From Lobulomyces angularis (Eukaryota; Chytridiomycota; Chytridiomycetes; Lobulomycetales; Lobulomycetaceae): 39,044 nt of DNA. The translations under genes and the position numbers were made by a program. Where the stretch lies: contig JADHYX010000117.1 of NCBI GenBank assembly GCA_027604685.1, positions 1 through 39,044 on the forward strand. Direction: 5' to 3'. This document shows, piece by piece, positions 13,316 to 25,241 of this stretch (its first letter is position 1; every line of letters starts with the position of its first letter). A model generated the notes under the pieces. The model had not been told where the DNA came from. It searched no databases and worked only from the letters and a program-made list of their open reading frames with translations.

Positions 13316-13694
13316 TACTGCTTTGAAGTTTAAAAAAAAAAAAAAAACCAATAAAAATAAAAAGTACACACTATAAAATTAAAATATAAAAAGAAAAAAA
13401 AATTACATAGGTTAGCTTTAATTTAATTTACAAAATAATATTAATTCTCATTTTAATGTAAAAATATATTTAAGCAGTTTATAAAATTTTTAATTCTTCG
13501 ATAAAGACTTGTTAAAATTTAAACAGTGCAGAATTTAAATTGTCGACTATATAATATGATAAAACAAATTATATTAATGATTCACATAAGTTTTTTTTTC
13601 AACCATCAGCATTCAATTTTAAGTTCTGCAAAAGTCTTTTTTTACTGTTTTTAATAAAACCCTTGTATATTGAAAAAAATTTAAATAAATAAAT
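13316..13694. promoter_or_regulatory. Divergent intergenic region between the SH3 gene and MSH6
   Basis: These 379 bp separate two start codons that face away from each other, so both promoters must lie here or in untranslated exons. The sequence is almost pure A+T with several poly-A and poly-T runs. I found no convincing TATA box, operator-like repeat or RNA gene. Confidence 0.5.
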
Positions 13695-16600
13695 ATGGAA
13701 TATGATAAAGAGAATAATATGAAAAGTACCCCAAAATCAAATAATTCATCATCGAAACAGCAAAGTAGTATTTTAAATTTCTTTAAGAAACCAGGACAGC
13801 ATGCGACCTCTGAAAGGAAACGTAAATTAAGTGAAGTAGATAAAACCCCTACAAAAATTGTCGTTAAGAATAATTTAATGGAGGACGACAACATAGAATT
13901 GACAAAAAGTGTTACACCCACTGATCGAACTCCTCTCGCCAATGGTTTAAAATTATTAATGTCATTGTAATTAATTTCTTTTTTGAAGACAGCAGTATCC
14001 TCAAATCACACGGCAGGGAGGTTGATTACATTTCTACACCAAATGAAAAAAGTATTGAGGAACTGGAAATAGCAAATGAAGTGCATAGAAGTACCGGAAG
14101 AACCATAGACGTCTTAGACGAAGAAAGTACAAAATTTCTTTTATTTTTTATTTATTATTTTATCTAGCAATTAAGCGGAAAAGATCTAGAAAAATTATAA
14201 TTGACGATGAAGAAGATGATTGTATAAACCCCTTGGATTCTCGTACAAACTTAAAAAAGTTTAAATTTAATAACAACTAAAAAATGTTTTACTTTTAAGC
14301 TGAAAAAATGGACTTGGAGGAAGCAAATTTAGAATTAAATAAGACTCCTTATAAAAAACTTCAAAATTTTAAGTGGGAGCAAAATTTAAGCTGTAGTAGC
14401 GTTACTTCCACTGCTGGATCTTCCAGAGAGACTCCGACGACACCATATTCAAAACTAAAAGTTTTATACGAAAAATTATTTTATAATATTAACTTTTGTT
14501 TACAGGGCTTCTCAAATTTCAATACCTCGCCTTTAACTACCTTGGAAAGGAAAAAAAATAAGGCAGCTGCATTCAAAGACAAAAACAATGAAAGATACAG
14601 GTATATTAATAATTTATTTTACATTTTTTTCATCTGTAAATGCCTTTCTTTAAGTTGGTTACTTAATATTAAAGATAAAGAGAGGAGACCCATAACTGAC
14701 CCTGATTATGACTGCAGAACTCTTTATATACCTGCTAGTGCCAGAAACTCTATGACAGATTTTGAGCGTCAGGTAATTTTTTTTGGAAGCTATTTTTTAA
14801 TAAAACTTATAGTACTGGGATATAAAAAGTGAACACTTTGATACTGTTGTATTTTTTAAAAAAGGAAAATTTTTTGAGTTATTTGAGAATGATGCTGATA
14901 TTGGTACTCTTTCTTAAAAATTCTTTTAGTTTATTTTATGTTAATAAGGTCATCAGGAATTTGACTTAAAGCTAACAGATAGAACAAATATGAGAATGGT
15001 GGGTGTTCCAGAATCTTCCTTTGAACATTGGGTAAAGTTTTTTTATTGCACACTTTTAAGATCTTTTTAGGCAGCACAATTTGTTGCAAAAGGATACAAA
15101 GTTGCTAAAGTAGAGCAGATGGAAAATAGCATCAGTAAAGGATTAAGAGAAAGAAACGATAATTCCAACAGCAGAAAAGAAAAAGTAATTAGAAGAGAAT
15201 TGACTCAAGTTTTAACAGGAGGTAATTTTCATTTATAAAAATTAACTATTTTTTTGTGAACTATAAAAGGTACTCTTATTGATTCTGGAATGTTGACTGA
15301 TGATATGAGTACTTATTGCATGGCTATAAAAGAAAAAATTGGAATTGAAGTGAACGCAGAACCTATTTATGGGATATGTTTTGTTGATACTGCTACTTCA
15401 GAGTTTAATTTGAGTTTTTTCAAAGATGATCTTGAGAGAACTCAATTGGAAACTTTACTATTACAAATTAAACCGAAAGAACTGATTCTTGAAAAGGTAA
15501 CAACACTAAATTAACAGAGCATTTTTATGAAACTTAACAGAATATTTAGTCAATAAAAACAACTTTTTTTCATCTATTGTACTTTAAGCTGCAATTCAAT
15601 ACTAATATTTACTTAATTCTGAAATTTTTTTAAATCCTTTTCAAATAAATCACTTTTTTTTTTGTGAGTAAGAATCACGTATATCGGATTATTAGAGTGG
15701 TTTACTTTTTTAAATGAAAGATTGAATAAATTGCATTTTTATTAAAATTTACATTTTCTTTATTAAAGGGCATGGTTAGTCAAAAGTTTCAACGAATATT
15801 AAAAAACAATCTTTACAACCCACAAGTAAATTACTTAATTCCGAAAAAAGAATTTCTTGGTTGTGATGAAACATTTGACTTAATTTTTAGTGAAAATTAC
15901 TTTAAAGTTGAGAAGGTGGAGGAAGAAGCGGAGGCAATGGCAGTAGATGAGGGTGAATATGACTTTGAACAACAGAGACAAGATATGATGGGTATTAAAA
16001 AATTCTTATAAATTTTTAACGTTCTTTTAGATGCATTACCTGAATGCATTAAGGAATTTTCAGAAAATGAATTAGCTATGTCAGCTTTGGGTGCGTTAAT
16101 GTATTACCTACGTACTGTAAGTGTTTTTTAGTTTTTTATAGATATATAATTTTTTTTGTGACAGTTAAAACTGGATAAAGATTTAATTTCGTCTTCAAAT
16201 TTCCATCGTTATGATCCAGTAAAACACAGCTCTACACTAGTTTTAGGCATATTGCATTTAATCATTTTTTATATTAAATGCAAACTACAAAAATATAGAT
16301 GGCCAAACTTTATTAAACTTGGAAATCTTCGAAAATAACCAAGGGGGTACAAAAGGAACTTTGTTTCAAATATTAAATCACTGTTCAACCCCATTTGGAA
16401 AAAGAATATTTAAACAGTAAGCTTGACAATAACTGAATTTTTAAACGCATTATTTGAAGGTGGGTGTGCCATCCACTACGAAAGATTGATGAAATAAATT
16501 TTAGACTTGACGCAATTGATGATCTTTGTGAAGCAGTGGACATTAATGATATTTTAAAAACTTGTTTAATAAAATTACCAGACTTGGAACGTATTATATC

Positions 16601-18410
16601 CAGGGTACACAGTGGCACTTGCAAAGTGAAGGATTTTGCCTCTGGTTTAAATGCATTTAAGGCGTTGCGGGTTCGTTATAAATAAAATTATTTAGTTAAT
16701 TGGATATAATTACTTTTAGTCTCTTCTAAAAAAAAATCAACCGCATTTTAAAAACTTCAAAAATGTTAAGCTAAAGGAAGTCTTATTAGCAGAATTTCCT
16801 GCGCATTTAAGTGAAGAGTTAGATTATTTTGTACAGTCAATTGATTTCGAAGAAGCTTTAAAAAACAATAATATTTTAGTAGAAAGAGGTTTCGACGAGG
16901 AGTATGATAAGAGTTGTAAAACCTATGAAGATATTGAGGAAGAGTTGGAAAATGAACGAAAATACTGGGAAAAGAAATTGGGAACAAAAATTTCATTTAA
17001 AGATCTGGGAAAAGAAATTTATCAAATGGAGTTTAATCTCAAAGTAAAAGTACCAAACGATTTCCAACAAATGTCAAAAACTCAAAGCATTATTAGGTAT
17101 TGGTCTCCTAAAGGAAAGGAATTAGTAGCTGAGCTAATTGATGCCAAAGAACTAAGAGAGGAAGCTTTACGAAAAATCAAAAGTAAAATGTTTGAAAGAT
17201 TTGACATTAATTTTAGACACTGGCTAAATTTTATTAAACTTATTGGTGAACTGGATTGTTTAATTGGATTGTCTATTTGCAAACACAATCTTGGAGGTAA
17301 ATTTTTCTTACCATTTCTTTAAATACTTTAATAATGAAGACATTGTGTGCAGACCATCGTTTATTGAAAGTGATGTGAATATATTTGATGTAAAAATGAT
17401 GAGACACCCTTGTGTAGGGGATGGAGGTAGAGGGGATCATCAGTTTGTTCCTAATGACACAAAACTTGGTGGTGGAGATAAAGAAGCCAATATAATTTTA
17501 TTAACCGGTCCCAATATGGGTGGTAAATCAACATTGTTACGTCAGGTAAAAACTAAACTTTTTTTGACAATTAATTTGATACAGACCTGTATCGCCGTTA
17601 TAATGGCGCAATTGGGTTGCTATGTTCCAGCTTCCAGTTTAACAATGACAACATTTGATAGAATATTTACCAGAATTGGAGCTAATGATAATATTTTAGC
17701 GGGACAGTCAACTTTTATGGTTGAGTTGAGTGAAACTTCAAAAATCTTACGAGAAGCAAGCCCTAGAAGTTTAGTTATTTTAGATGAATTAGGGAGGGGT
17801 ACATCTACATTTGATGGGTTCATTTATAGATGTGGTTTTTAATTTTTTTTTTTTTTTCAGATATGCGATTGCATTTTCGGTTTTGCAACACTTGGCATTG
17901 AATGTTCGCTGTTTAGGATTGTTTTCTACACATTATCAGATGCTAACTGAGGAATTTAAAAATAATCCCGTAAAAATATTTGGAAAAAAAATTACATTAA
18001 ATAAATTTTTTAAAGATAATTAAGATGATGTTTATGAGTTTCTATTCCGATGAAGAAAATAGAGATATTACATTTTTGTATAAATTGGTACCAGGAGTTT
18101 GTTTAAAATCTTATGGGATGGTTGTTGGTGAGAATTTTTTTTTAAAAACAACTTTGAATAAAAAAATTTTTTAGCCAACATGGCTGGAGTTCCCATTGAA
18201 ATAATAAACAAGGCAGATACTGTGGCTGAAGAGTTTGAATTAAGTCAAAAACTAACAATGAATAATTCAGTGGACGGTGAAGTGGAAGGAAAAATCGATT
18301 TGCTGAAGTTAAGTTGTTTCAAACAAGTTTTTGACTATTTTTCTAAGAAAGAATGTAATATTAAAGATTTTGAAACTTTAAAAATGCTCTGGAGAAGTCT
18401 ACAAAAATAA
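13695..18410 (+). CDS. MSH6: DNA mismatch repair protein Msh6
   Basis: MutS homologue that pairs with Msh2 (MutS-alpha) to bind base mismatches and 1-2 nt loops in the nucleus. Twenty-one exons give 1,190 residues: 13695-13944, 13989-14126, 14168-14242, 14300-14460, 14506-14600, 14655-14772, 14813-14903, 14949-15031, 15071-15221, 15270-15496, 15769-15991, 16031-16116, 16165-16246, 16299-16416, 16460-16670, 16720-17296, 17340-17545, 17585-17817, 17861-17969, 18025-18127 and 18175-18410. Residues 23-30 (QSSILNFF) are a PCNA-binding PIP box in a disordered N-terminus, and no PWWP domain is seen. The mismatch-sensing Phe-x-Glu is F299-F-E301. Walker A is GPNMGGKST (952-960), Walker B ILDE (Asp1031-Glu1032), then the GRGTSTFDG signature and the FSTHYQ switch. 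Exon 13 ends at a GC donor (intron 16247-16298). Intron 10 (272 nt) is about six times the usual length. Confidence 0.97.
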
Positions 18411-19236
18411 AAGTTCTAAATCTTATGTACAATTTTTTATAATATATCCTTTACAAATTTAAAAATTTAACTATAAAGTAGTCACTGTGGCATTTCAAGA
18501 TAAATTGAGTTTAATATTAAAATTTATTATTATATACAGTAATATACAGTTAAAAAGTTAAATTCTATTCAAAAAAAAATTAAGTTGAAAGAGTTCCGAA
18601 ACTTGAAATTTTTTAATAAGTAAATTTTAAAGGACTAAGAATGCTGTAAGATGGAGGTGGTTGCTTTTTGCTTAAAAGAGATAAAAAGTTACAAATAAGA
18701 GGATCGGAACTCGCAGCAGCTGAATCAATGGAACTTTTTATGGAGTTAAAGTAACAAGAGGAAGAGCAAAAGAGTTGACCCTAAAAGTATTCGATAGTTT
18801 TAATGATTTCACAAGAATATTTTATTTGGTTACATGAATAGCCAGAACTCCGCAACCATTTAGACAGTAGTCAATGTTATTCATTTTTTTTTTCTAGAAT
18901 GAAATTAGAAGTTTTAAATTAAATAACCAATGTTTAAATAAACATGAATGTAAATTTTTTAAAACTATTTGTTGAAAAAATGTGGATTGAAAAGGTGTTC
19001 ACATTTCATTTTTTGAAAAAAAAGAAAAAATTTTTGGAGAAAAAAAAGTTTCTCCAACTCCATAAATTTTTCCAAAAATCTGAGCAAAAAACAAGGGATG
19101 TTGAGAAAAGAAAGAAAAAGGTCGCCAAAATTCTTTTTTAGTGAGCAAATTTAGTTTAATTTAATTTTATATTAAAATTTTAATTTTTTCGTTAAAACTT
19201 GTTTAACCCTAAAACCTCAAAAATTTTTTTTGCAAA
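18411..19236. other. Intergenic spacer between MSH6 and the porin gene
   Basis: I support no gene in these 826 bp. About 18640-18870 is less AT-rich than its surroundings and contains short open stretches broken by stops, so it could be a decayed coding segment or an untranslated RNA. The open frame at 18944-19141 is almost entirely Lys/Phe encoded by A and T runs and looks like chance. Confidence 0.45.
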
Positions 19237-20506
19237 ATGTTCAAATCTAAAAATGAAAATGATGTGGAAGAATTAAAAAAAGATACGCAAAATTTTTTAT
19301 CTAAAGTCACTGATTCCTATAAGGATTTAACTTCAAAAGTTTCTTCTTCTTATTCTGATCTATCTTCCAAGTTGGAAGACTACACAAAAAGCAACAAACC
19401 AAAAGCTAAAAATACAGGTATGTTCCTTCATAACCTTGGTTATTGATAATTATGAACCAAAGTAGTTTTATCAAATTTATGCATTTTTAAATCCTTTTTT
19501 TAGCTGTGAAGTTCTCTTTCATTCCTCCAAATTTTGGTGATGTCAATAAATTATCAAATGATCTTTTCAATAAAGACTTTCCTATTGGTGCAACTAAACT
19601 GGAATTAAACACTAATGCATCTAACGGTGTTAAATTTACTGCCATTGGTATCAAAGATAATAAGTCTGGCCAAGTTTCCAGCGAACTAAAAACTAAATTT
19701 ACAGACAAGTTAAAAGGTGTGCCTTTTTTTTTAATTTAAATTAACTATAAAAATCAGGGCTAACTTTAACTGAATCATGGAATACCTCAAATGTTCTTGG
19801 TACGAATATTGAATTAGCTGACACCTTAACTAAAGGCTTAAAATTAACTCTAAATGGGCAACTTCATCCAACCATTGGAAAGAAAAATGCAAAGGCGGGT
19901 TTTGAGTTTAAACAAGCAAACGTATACACTCGTGCTCACGTCGATCTATTTAAAGGACCAACCATAGTTACTGATGCTGTGGTAGGCAATGCAGATGTTC
20001 TTATTGGTGCTGACGTTAACTACGATGTCACAGATGCTAAAGTAAACAAATTTAACACAGTTGTTGCACACACATCCAGAGACTACACCATTTCTGTTGG
20101 AGCGTATGATTTTTTTTATTTAAAGTTTTATCTTGATATTTTATTATTGCAGAAGTAACATGTTTGGACTGTTTTCGTTTTCTTATTTTCACCGTGTTCA
20201 GCCCGGATTGGAAGCCGGAGCTCGAGCACACTGGTAACTTGTTAAATCAATTCCATTTTAATTTTTTTTTTTTTGTTTAGGAACAAAGCAACTGATTCTG
20301 CTGTTTCAGTAGAAATTGGTGCCAAATATGCTTTAGATATTGATAGTTTTGTGAAAGCTAAAATTAACAATACAGGTGTTCTTGGTTTAGGATATTATCA
20401 AAATTTACGTCAAGGGGTTAAATTAGGTTTTGGTGCTAGTTTAGATACTACAAGATTAAATGAAAATGCTCACAAAGTTGGTTTAAGTTTCAATTTTGAA
20501 GGATAA
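19237..20506 (+). CDS. POR1: Mitochondrial outer-membrane porin (VDAC) with N-terminal extension
   Basis: Voltage-dependent anion channel, the 19-strand beta barrel that passes metabolites and ATP/ADP across the mitochondrial outer membrane. Five exons (19237-19417, 19504-19716, 19758-20103, 20153-20233, 20281-20506) give 348 residues. The canonical family start, here IPPNFGDVNKLSNDLFNKDF, begins at about residue 67. Alternating beta-strand sequence follows, ending in the porin C-terminal pattern GYYQNLRQGVKLGFG ... HKVGLSFNFEG. Fungal VDACs are about 283 residues, so the extra length is almost all N-terminal: a charged stretch with SYKDL/SYSDL-type repeats and a Lys-rich end, encoded in its own exon. 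Its presence argues for conventional mitochondria and against an anaerobic, hydrogenosome-bearing fungus. Tail-to-tail with RPC5, 298 bp apart. Confidence 0.94.
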
Positions 20507-20804
20507 CTCAAATCTTTTATTCTTTTTTTATTTTTATTTTTAAATTTTATTTTTCCATTTTTTTTTTTTTTTTAATACTAAAAATCTATAATTATAAAAA
20601 CTAAAAAATGTAAGAAATAAATGTCGTTTTGAAAAAAATTAAAAGTTGCTTTTAAGACATATCATTTGAAATTACATTCATTCAGTTATTATATACTCTC
20701 CTCAATTATAAATAAATTTAAATTTAAACTATAAACTAAAAATGCAAAAAAATAAAATAGGTAAATCCAATAAATAATATATTACTAGTTTATATTAAAT
20801 TTTG

Positions 20805-23294
20805 CTAACTTGGTTCTTTAAGACTCCACACAGGACCCTTAGAAACTGCAAATTCCTTCAATATTTCTCTGTAAAGATTTTTTGGAAACTCTTTTTTTAC
20901 TATATTTTCACAATGTCCTACAATTTCGTTTTTTTTTAATGTCTTCTTTTTTTGAAATAATTGCAAAATTGGCTTTCTAAACTGTTAAAGCAAGAAAATA
21001 TAGTTAATTATCATTATTAAACATCAAACTTTTTTTACCTCATCAACTACTGCATTTTCTAAAGTTTTTAAAACCAAAGATCCTTGTACCTCCATACAAG
21101 CTTCACCTATTACAGTTTTTACAAATTCATCTGCAACTGGTTTAACGTTAAGCAAATTATTTTCGAGTTCTAAAAAATAAACATTTTGAAAAAAAATAAT
21201 AAATTGAATAATTACTGCTATCCTTTTTTCTACTTTCAATACAGTTTTCCAGGTACTTAAAACTAGCTACACCTTTTTCTTTCATCAATACTCGGATATA
21301 ATTTTTCGTTTGTTCATGAACTGTTTTTCCTGACGGCGCACTGGTTAAAACAGTGCTTGTAACTTTCTGCTGCTCTAGAACAGAAGAACCTGCTGACAAA
21401 GGTAGCAATTTTTCCTCTAAGAACCACAGAAACATGAGTGATTGTCAATTACTTAGTTACTTACTTTTTTGGACATTTAAAGTTGCTTTCCCCGCCACTC
21501 CAGTCATTTGATCCTTGCAACTAAAACATATCAGTAAAAAAAATGTTAATATGATTGACAGTCTGGAAAAATTACTTTTTTCCGAATTCAAGAACTATTC
21601 TAGTTTGGTTAGCAACAACTTCAGGGTAACGCTCAATAAAATCTAAATCAGGATCCCATTTTAATTTCCATCCTCTTTTAACACCTTTGACCAAAAATGC
21701 AATTTCACTAAGCATATTTGTAGCTAAATTGAATTAAAATTTAAGAAATTTAAAAAAAAAAAAAAAAAACGCACACATGTCATCAAGCAGCAAACAACTT
21801 TTATTAAATTCGCCTCTATTAACTATCTCATTTTGTAAAAATAAAGATAGTAGATACTGCCTTGCCTTAAATGCCCTTCCAGTATACTGCAAGGAGCTTT
21901 TAATAATCCAAACCCCTCGCACTAAATTTGCACAATTTTGTAATTCCTTTATAATATCTGTATCCGAATATTTGGTGCTAACTGCATCTCTAATTTTGGT
22001 ATAGGGAACAACAAATGTGTTAAGCATTAAAGACACTAATAACTGATCCAACGGTAACAGCTGAATATCAAACAACGTTTTTCCAGGCTTTACTAAAGTT
22101 TTCAATTCCTTGGTAGCAGAATTTAATAATGCTGTTACTGCAGAACTAAAAATAGAGGTACTTTGTAAAAATTATGTTTCCATTTCTTTACCTATCTGTT
22201 AGTTTTGGACCAACTTCATTCAAGTAATCAATAGGTTGCGAGATACATTCTACTTTACTATCAGAATTGCCATAAAGGTGATCAACCAAGTCTATCGATT
22301 CATCTGTATTTTGATTGAATAATACTAGGTTAGACCATGATTCGTCTTCAATTTGCTTTCTTAATTTTAATTGATTTGCCTTTTCGGCTTCTTCTTTTGA
22401 TTCTTCCCTTTTTTTCATTTGAACCTACAAATATTCGAAAAAAAAAATTAGTCCATTAAAAAATTGATTCTTAAAAATTTAAAAAAATTACCTGAATAAG
22501 TTTTGACTCTATAACTTTATCCGGATCGTTTTCTTTTTCTTCTTGAGCATTTACTCTCTGGTTTAATGATTTCTCTTTTTCATGAATTTTATCCAAATAT
22601 TGAAAGCCTGGGGATAATCTGAGTGTCCCTGATAATGGAGTCAAGTGTAGTTCATCTAAAAATATGCTTAAGAAAATAAAGTTAGGAACTTTTCATACCT
22701 TGGTTAATGACACCAATCATATAATTTGCCGCATTAGGAATTAATTCAGACACAAAGGTTTGACTAGATAACGAAGGTAAATTTTCATCTTGAGATTGAA
22801 AAAGTGATTCAGTTGCAGACTTCATAGGTTTATTGTGCAAACCAGAACCTAAAAAAAGTGTAAAAGAAAAAAAATATTAAATTTACCATTAATTACCAAA
22901 ATTGAAGCCTTTTCGTCTATCGTAGTGTTCATTATTATCGGTAAATGGCACTTCCAGCTCCAGTTGCTTTGAGGTAGGTTTGATCCTACCCACTTTTGGT
23001 TCAAATTCATTTGAAAATTTATGCAATCTCGTAGGAAATTGTAATTGATATAAACAATTTGAAAGTTGTTGAGTTATCAAAACATTGTACTCTGCCTAAA
23101 AAGGTGTTTTTTTAACAAAGAAAATTTTGTTAATAAATTTAATAGGAAATTAAAAGCAATACCAAAACTTCATTTTCTTCGTTTTCTAAATCTTCATCAA
23201 TATCCATATGATTTCGATCAAATTCTGGGGTATAATCTTCGCTAATTACCTCTTCTACTTTCATTTCATGAAATTCATCTCCTTCTACCATCAT
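20805..23294 (-). CDS. RPC5: RNA polymerase III subunit RPC5 (POLR3E / Rpc37 family)
   Basis: Subunit of the Pol III TFIIF-like heterodimer (with Rpc53/POLR3D), acting in initiation, termination and re-initiation on tRNA and 5S genes. Eleven exons (23294-23163, 23095-22897, 22848-22699, 22655-22492, 22424-22192, 22145-21775, 21723-21576, 21520-21465, 21416-21216, 21169-21039, 20981-20805) give 653 residues. After an acidic start, the dimerisation region shows the family pattern: LSNCLYQLQFPTRLH, then KVGRIKPTSKQLELEVPF and a Tyr-Asp-Arg-Arg-Lys-Gly element. The middle is a charged coiled segment (about 190-240). The C-terminal winged-helix part contains NLVRGVWIIKSSLQY and VKRGWKLKWDPDLDF, followed by a last helical domain. 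The length resembles metazoan POLR3E rather than the short yeast Rpc37 (about 280 aa). The start could be either of two adjacent ATGs. Confidence 0.87.
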
Positions 23295-23626
23295 ATTTTA
23301 TACAAATACGTAGCAGCGTAAACGAGGTATGGAATAAACTGTGGATTTTGAGTGTTAGCTTGTAAATAAAAAAAAAATAAAGATCTGTAAGGAATTCTTA
23401 GTTACACAGATTGTTATTAAATATTTCCTATCACATTTCCTATTCACCCAATCCATCTACAATAAAAGAGATTCAAATTGGCTTTGGAAAAACAAAAATC
23501 AGAGGCATTGTCATATATGAATACAGTGGAGGAGAAATAATCAGGTTATATAAGTGAAACTGAAAAAATGAAGTGGCACGATGTTCTCTACAGACAAAAC
23601 ACAATAGTTTAAGTGCAATTCAATAT
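23295..23626. other. Intergenic spacer, nothing recognised
   Basis: These 332 bp lie between the start of RPC5 and the stop of the GNAT gene, both on the minus strand. I see no open frame, repeat or RNA-like structure. Confidence 0.5.
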
Positions 23627-24500
23627 TTAATGAAAATCATAATAAAACTGAATTGCATCAACATACTTTTCCTCATTTTTTATCTTTAACAATCCTGCTT
23701 TAGGAATTCTACCTGTTAAATGAATTAGTTGAAAAAAAAAACATAACATTACCAATCTCTTTAAAATTTAAACTTTTCCAAAGTTTAACTGAGGGAATGT
23801 TTGTTTCAAAGACTAAATTAAACATACTTGCTTTATATCCTGCAATGCAAAAATTAATAGCACGTTCTAATATAAAAAATTACCCAACAAAGGTACAATT
23901 GAAATGAAAGCATTGGCTAAAGCTCTACCAACTCTACAGCAATTTAAATATTAAAAGAGTAGGAATTTGATGTTACCCTTTGTTTTGATGCTCTTCAACA
24001 GTAATGAATCCCCCATTGCAGATGTGGGAGCAACGCCCTTATTTAACACAAATTAAATCTTATTTTCAAAAATAATAAAAAAACATAAATCTTTTATAAA
24101 GGAATAAAAACTGTAACTAAACTTTATGTAAGTTACCTGGAAAATTTGGTTTGACGTAAAAGCACCCCATTACAGTACTATGCCCATCATTAGATTTACA
24201 TACAAACGCATCATACGCACAAAAATAATTAATGAATTCGTCAAATTGAAGTTTATCTTGATGAGGATAAGTGTTTCCCTTTTAAAGAAAAAAAATCAAT
24301 TTTTTTTATTAAATTAATTTTAATAATGCCTCTTCAATAATCTTATTAAAGGTGTTATGTAAAGTTTGCAAGGAAGAATGATCAGAGTTTTCCAATTTTA
24401 TAATTTCATAAGTTGAGCCATCTTTTAAATTTCCTTTCAGTGGTAGTGGAAGTACTTCTTTACCGACATTTCTTTTAATATTTCCATATGCAGAACTCAT
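23627..24500 (-). CDS. GNAT N-acetyltransferase, Mpr1-like
   Basis: GCN5-related acetyltransferase of 198 residues in six exons: 24500-24330, 24278-24137, 24037-23977, 23933-23884, 23839-23753 and 23712-23627. The acetyl-CoA loop is Q122-N-K-G125-V-G127 in HQNKGVGRALA, preceded by CSHICNGGFITV and followed by GYKASMFNLVFETN and SVKLWKSLNFKEIGRIPKAG. This arrangement matches the fungal group containing yeast Mpr1, which acetylates proline-analogue imines and protects against oxidative stress. The substrate here is unknown. The first intron (24279-24329) must use a GC donor. No GT lies at the required junction, reading through meets a stop within seven codons, and joining IIEE to GNTYPH restores a motif conserved in the family. 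Confidence 0.85.
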
Positions 24501-25241
24501 ACAAATTAAAAAATAAAAAAAAAACTATACTAAAAATTTTTATTTTTCGAGATTTTTGGCCATTCGATTTTTGCCAATGTCTTTGAAAAAAACCCTTTTC
24601 AATAAAGAATAGTTTAAAAGCTAGATGATTCAAATGGCTTAAATTATTCAATTAAACAGGAGCATTGGAATAAACTGAACTTGATTTCATTATAGTTTTG
24701 TAGTTTTCTGTAGATATTTTATATATTTTTTATTGCCTAATATATTTTTTTGAAGATTCTTCTTAAAAATTCTAATATATAATTTGATACCATCAATTTT
24801 AAAACAGAAAACTATAAAGGAATTACAATGAATATCCATTTGTTTGCGTTAAGTTAATTTTTAATTGCATATAGTGGTAGGCCAAATAGATTTGAAAAGG
24901 TAAGAATTAAAGTAAAAGTTTTATTTTGCAACTTAAACTGTTTTCTTTTCCTTTTGTTAACACCATCTCATCCACTTGCTCAACCACCAGAACCTCCAGA
25001 TCCTGGCTCAGTTCATATCAGCTCTTCAACAGATTTGTCCAAATGAAATATGGGCAAATCACCAATACCTCTATAATTTTACACGACTATAATATTTAAC
25101 TTTTTTTTGTGTAATGCAAGTACTTTTGTATATTATGAGTATAACAAATTCTGATTTTAATTTAATTGAATAGTACAAATATTATCAATAAAAATTTAAT
25201 TATAAATACAGAAAAGAAATGTATCGTTATAAACGTTAAAT
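24501..25241. other. Intergenic spacer with a possible small plus-strand coding relic
   Basis: Most of this 741-bp stretch is featureless A+T. At 24875-25078 the plus strand is unusually open and GC-richer: a short segment reading GRPNRFEK is followed by a good donor (GTAAGAAT), a TTAAC branch-like site and a CAG, then a segment reading NLQILAQFISALQQICP to a stop near 25080. I could not find a credible first exon, since the only nearby join would need a 27-nt intron. A tiny or decayed gene is possible but unproven. Confidence 0.25.

Noticed and set aside
18944..19141. 65-codon Lys/Phe-rich open frame
   Set aside because: It is encoded almost entirely by A and T runs, with no homology-like pattern and no splice partners.
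24828..24874. First exon for the small plus-strand candidate, using ATG 24828
   Set aside because: It would require a 27-nt intron, well below the 38-nt minimum seen for well-supported introns here.
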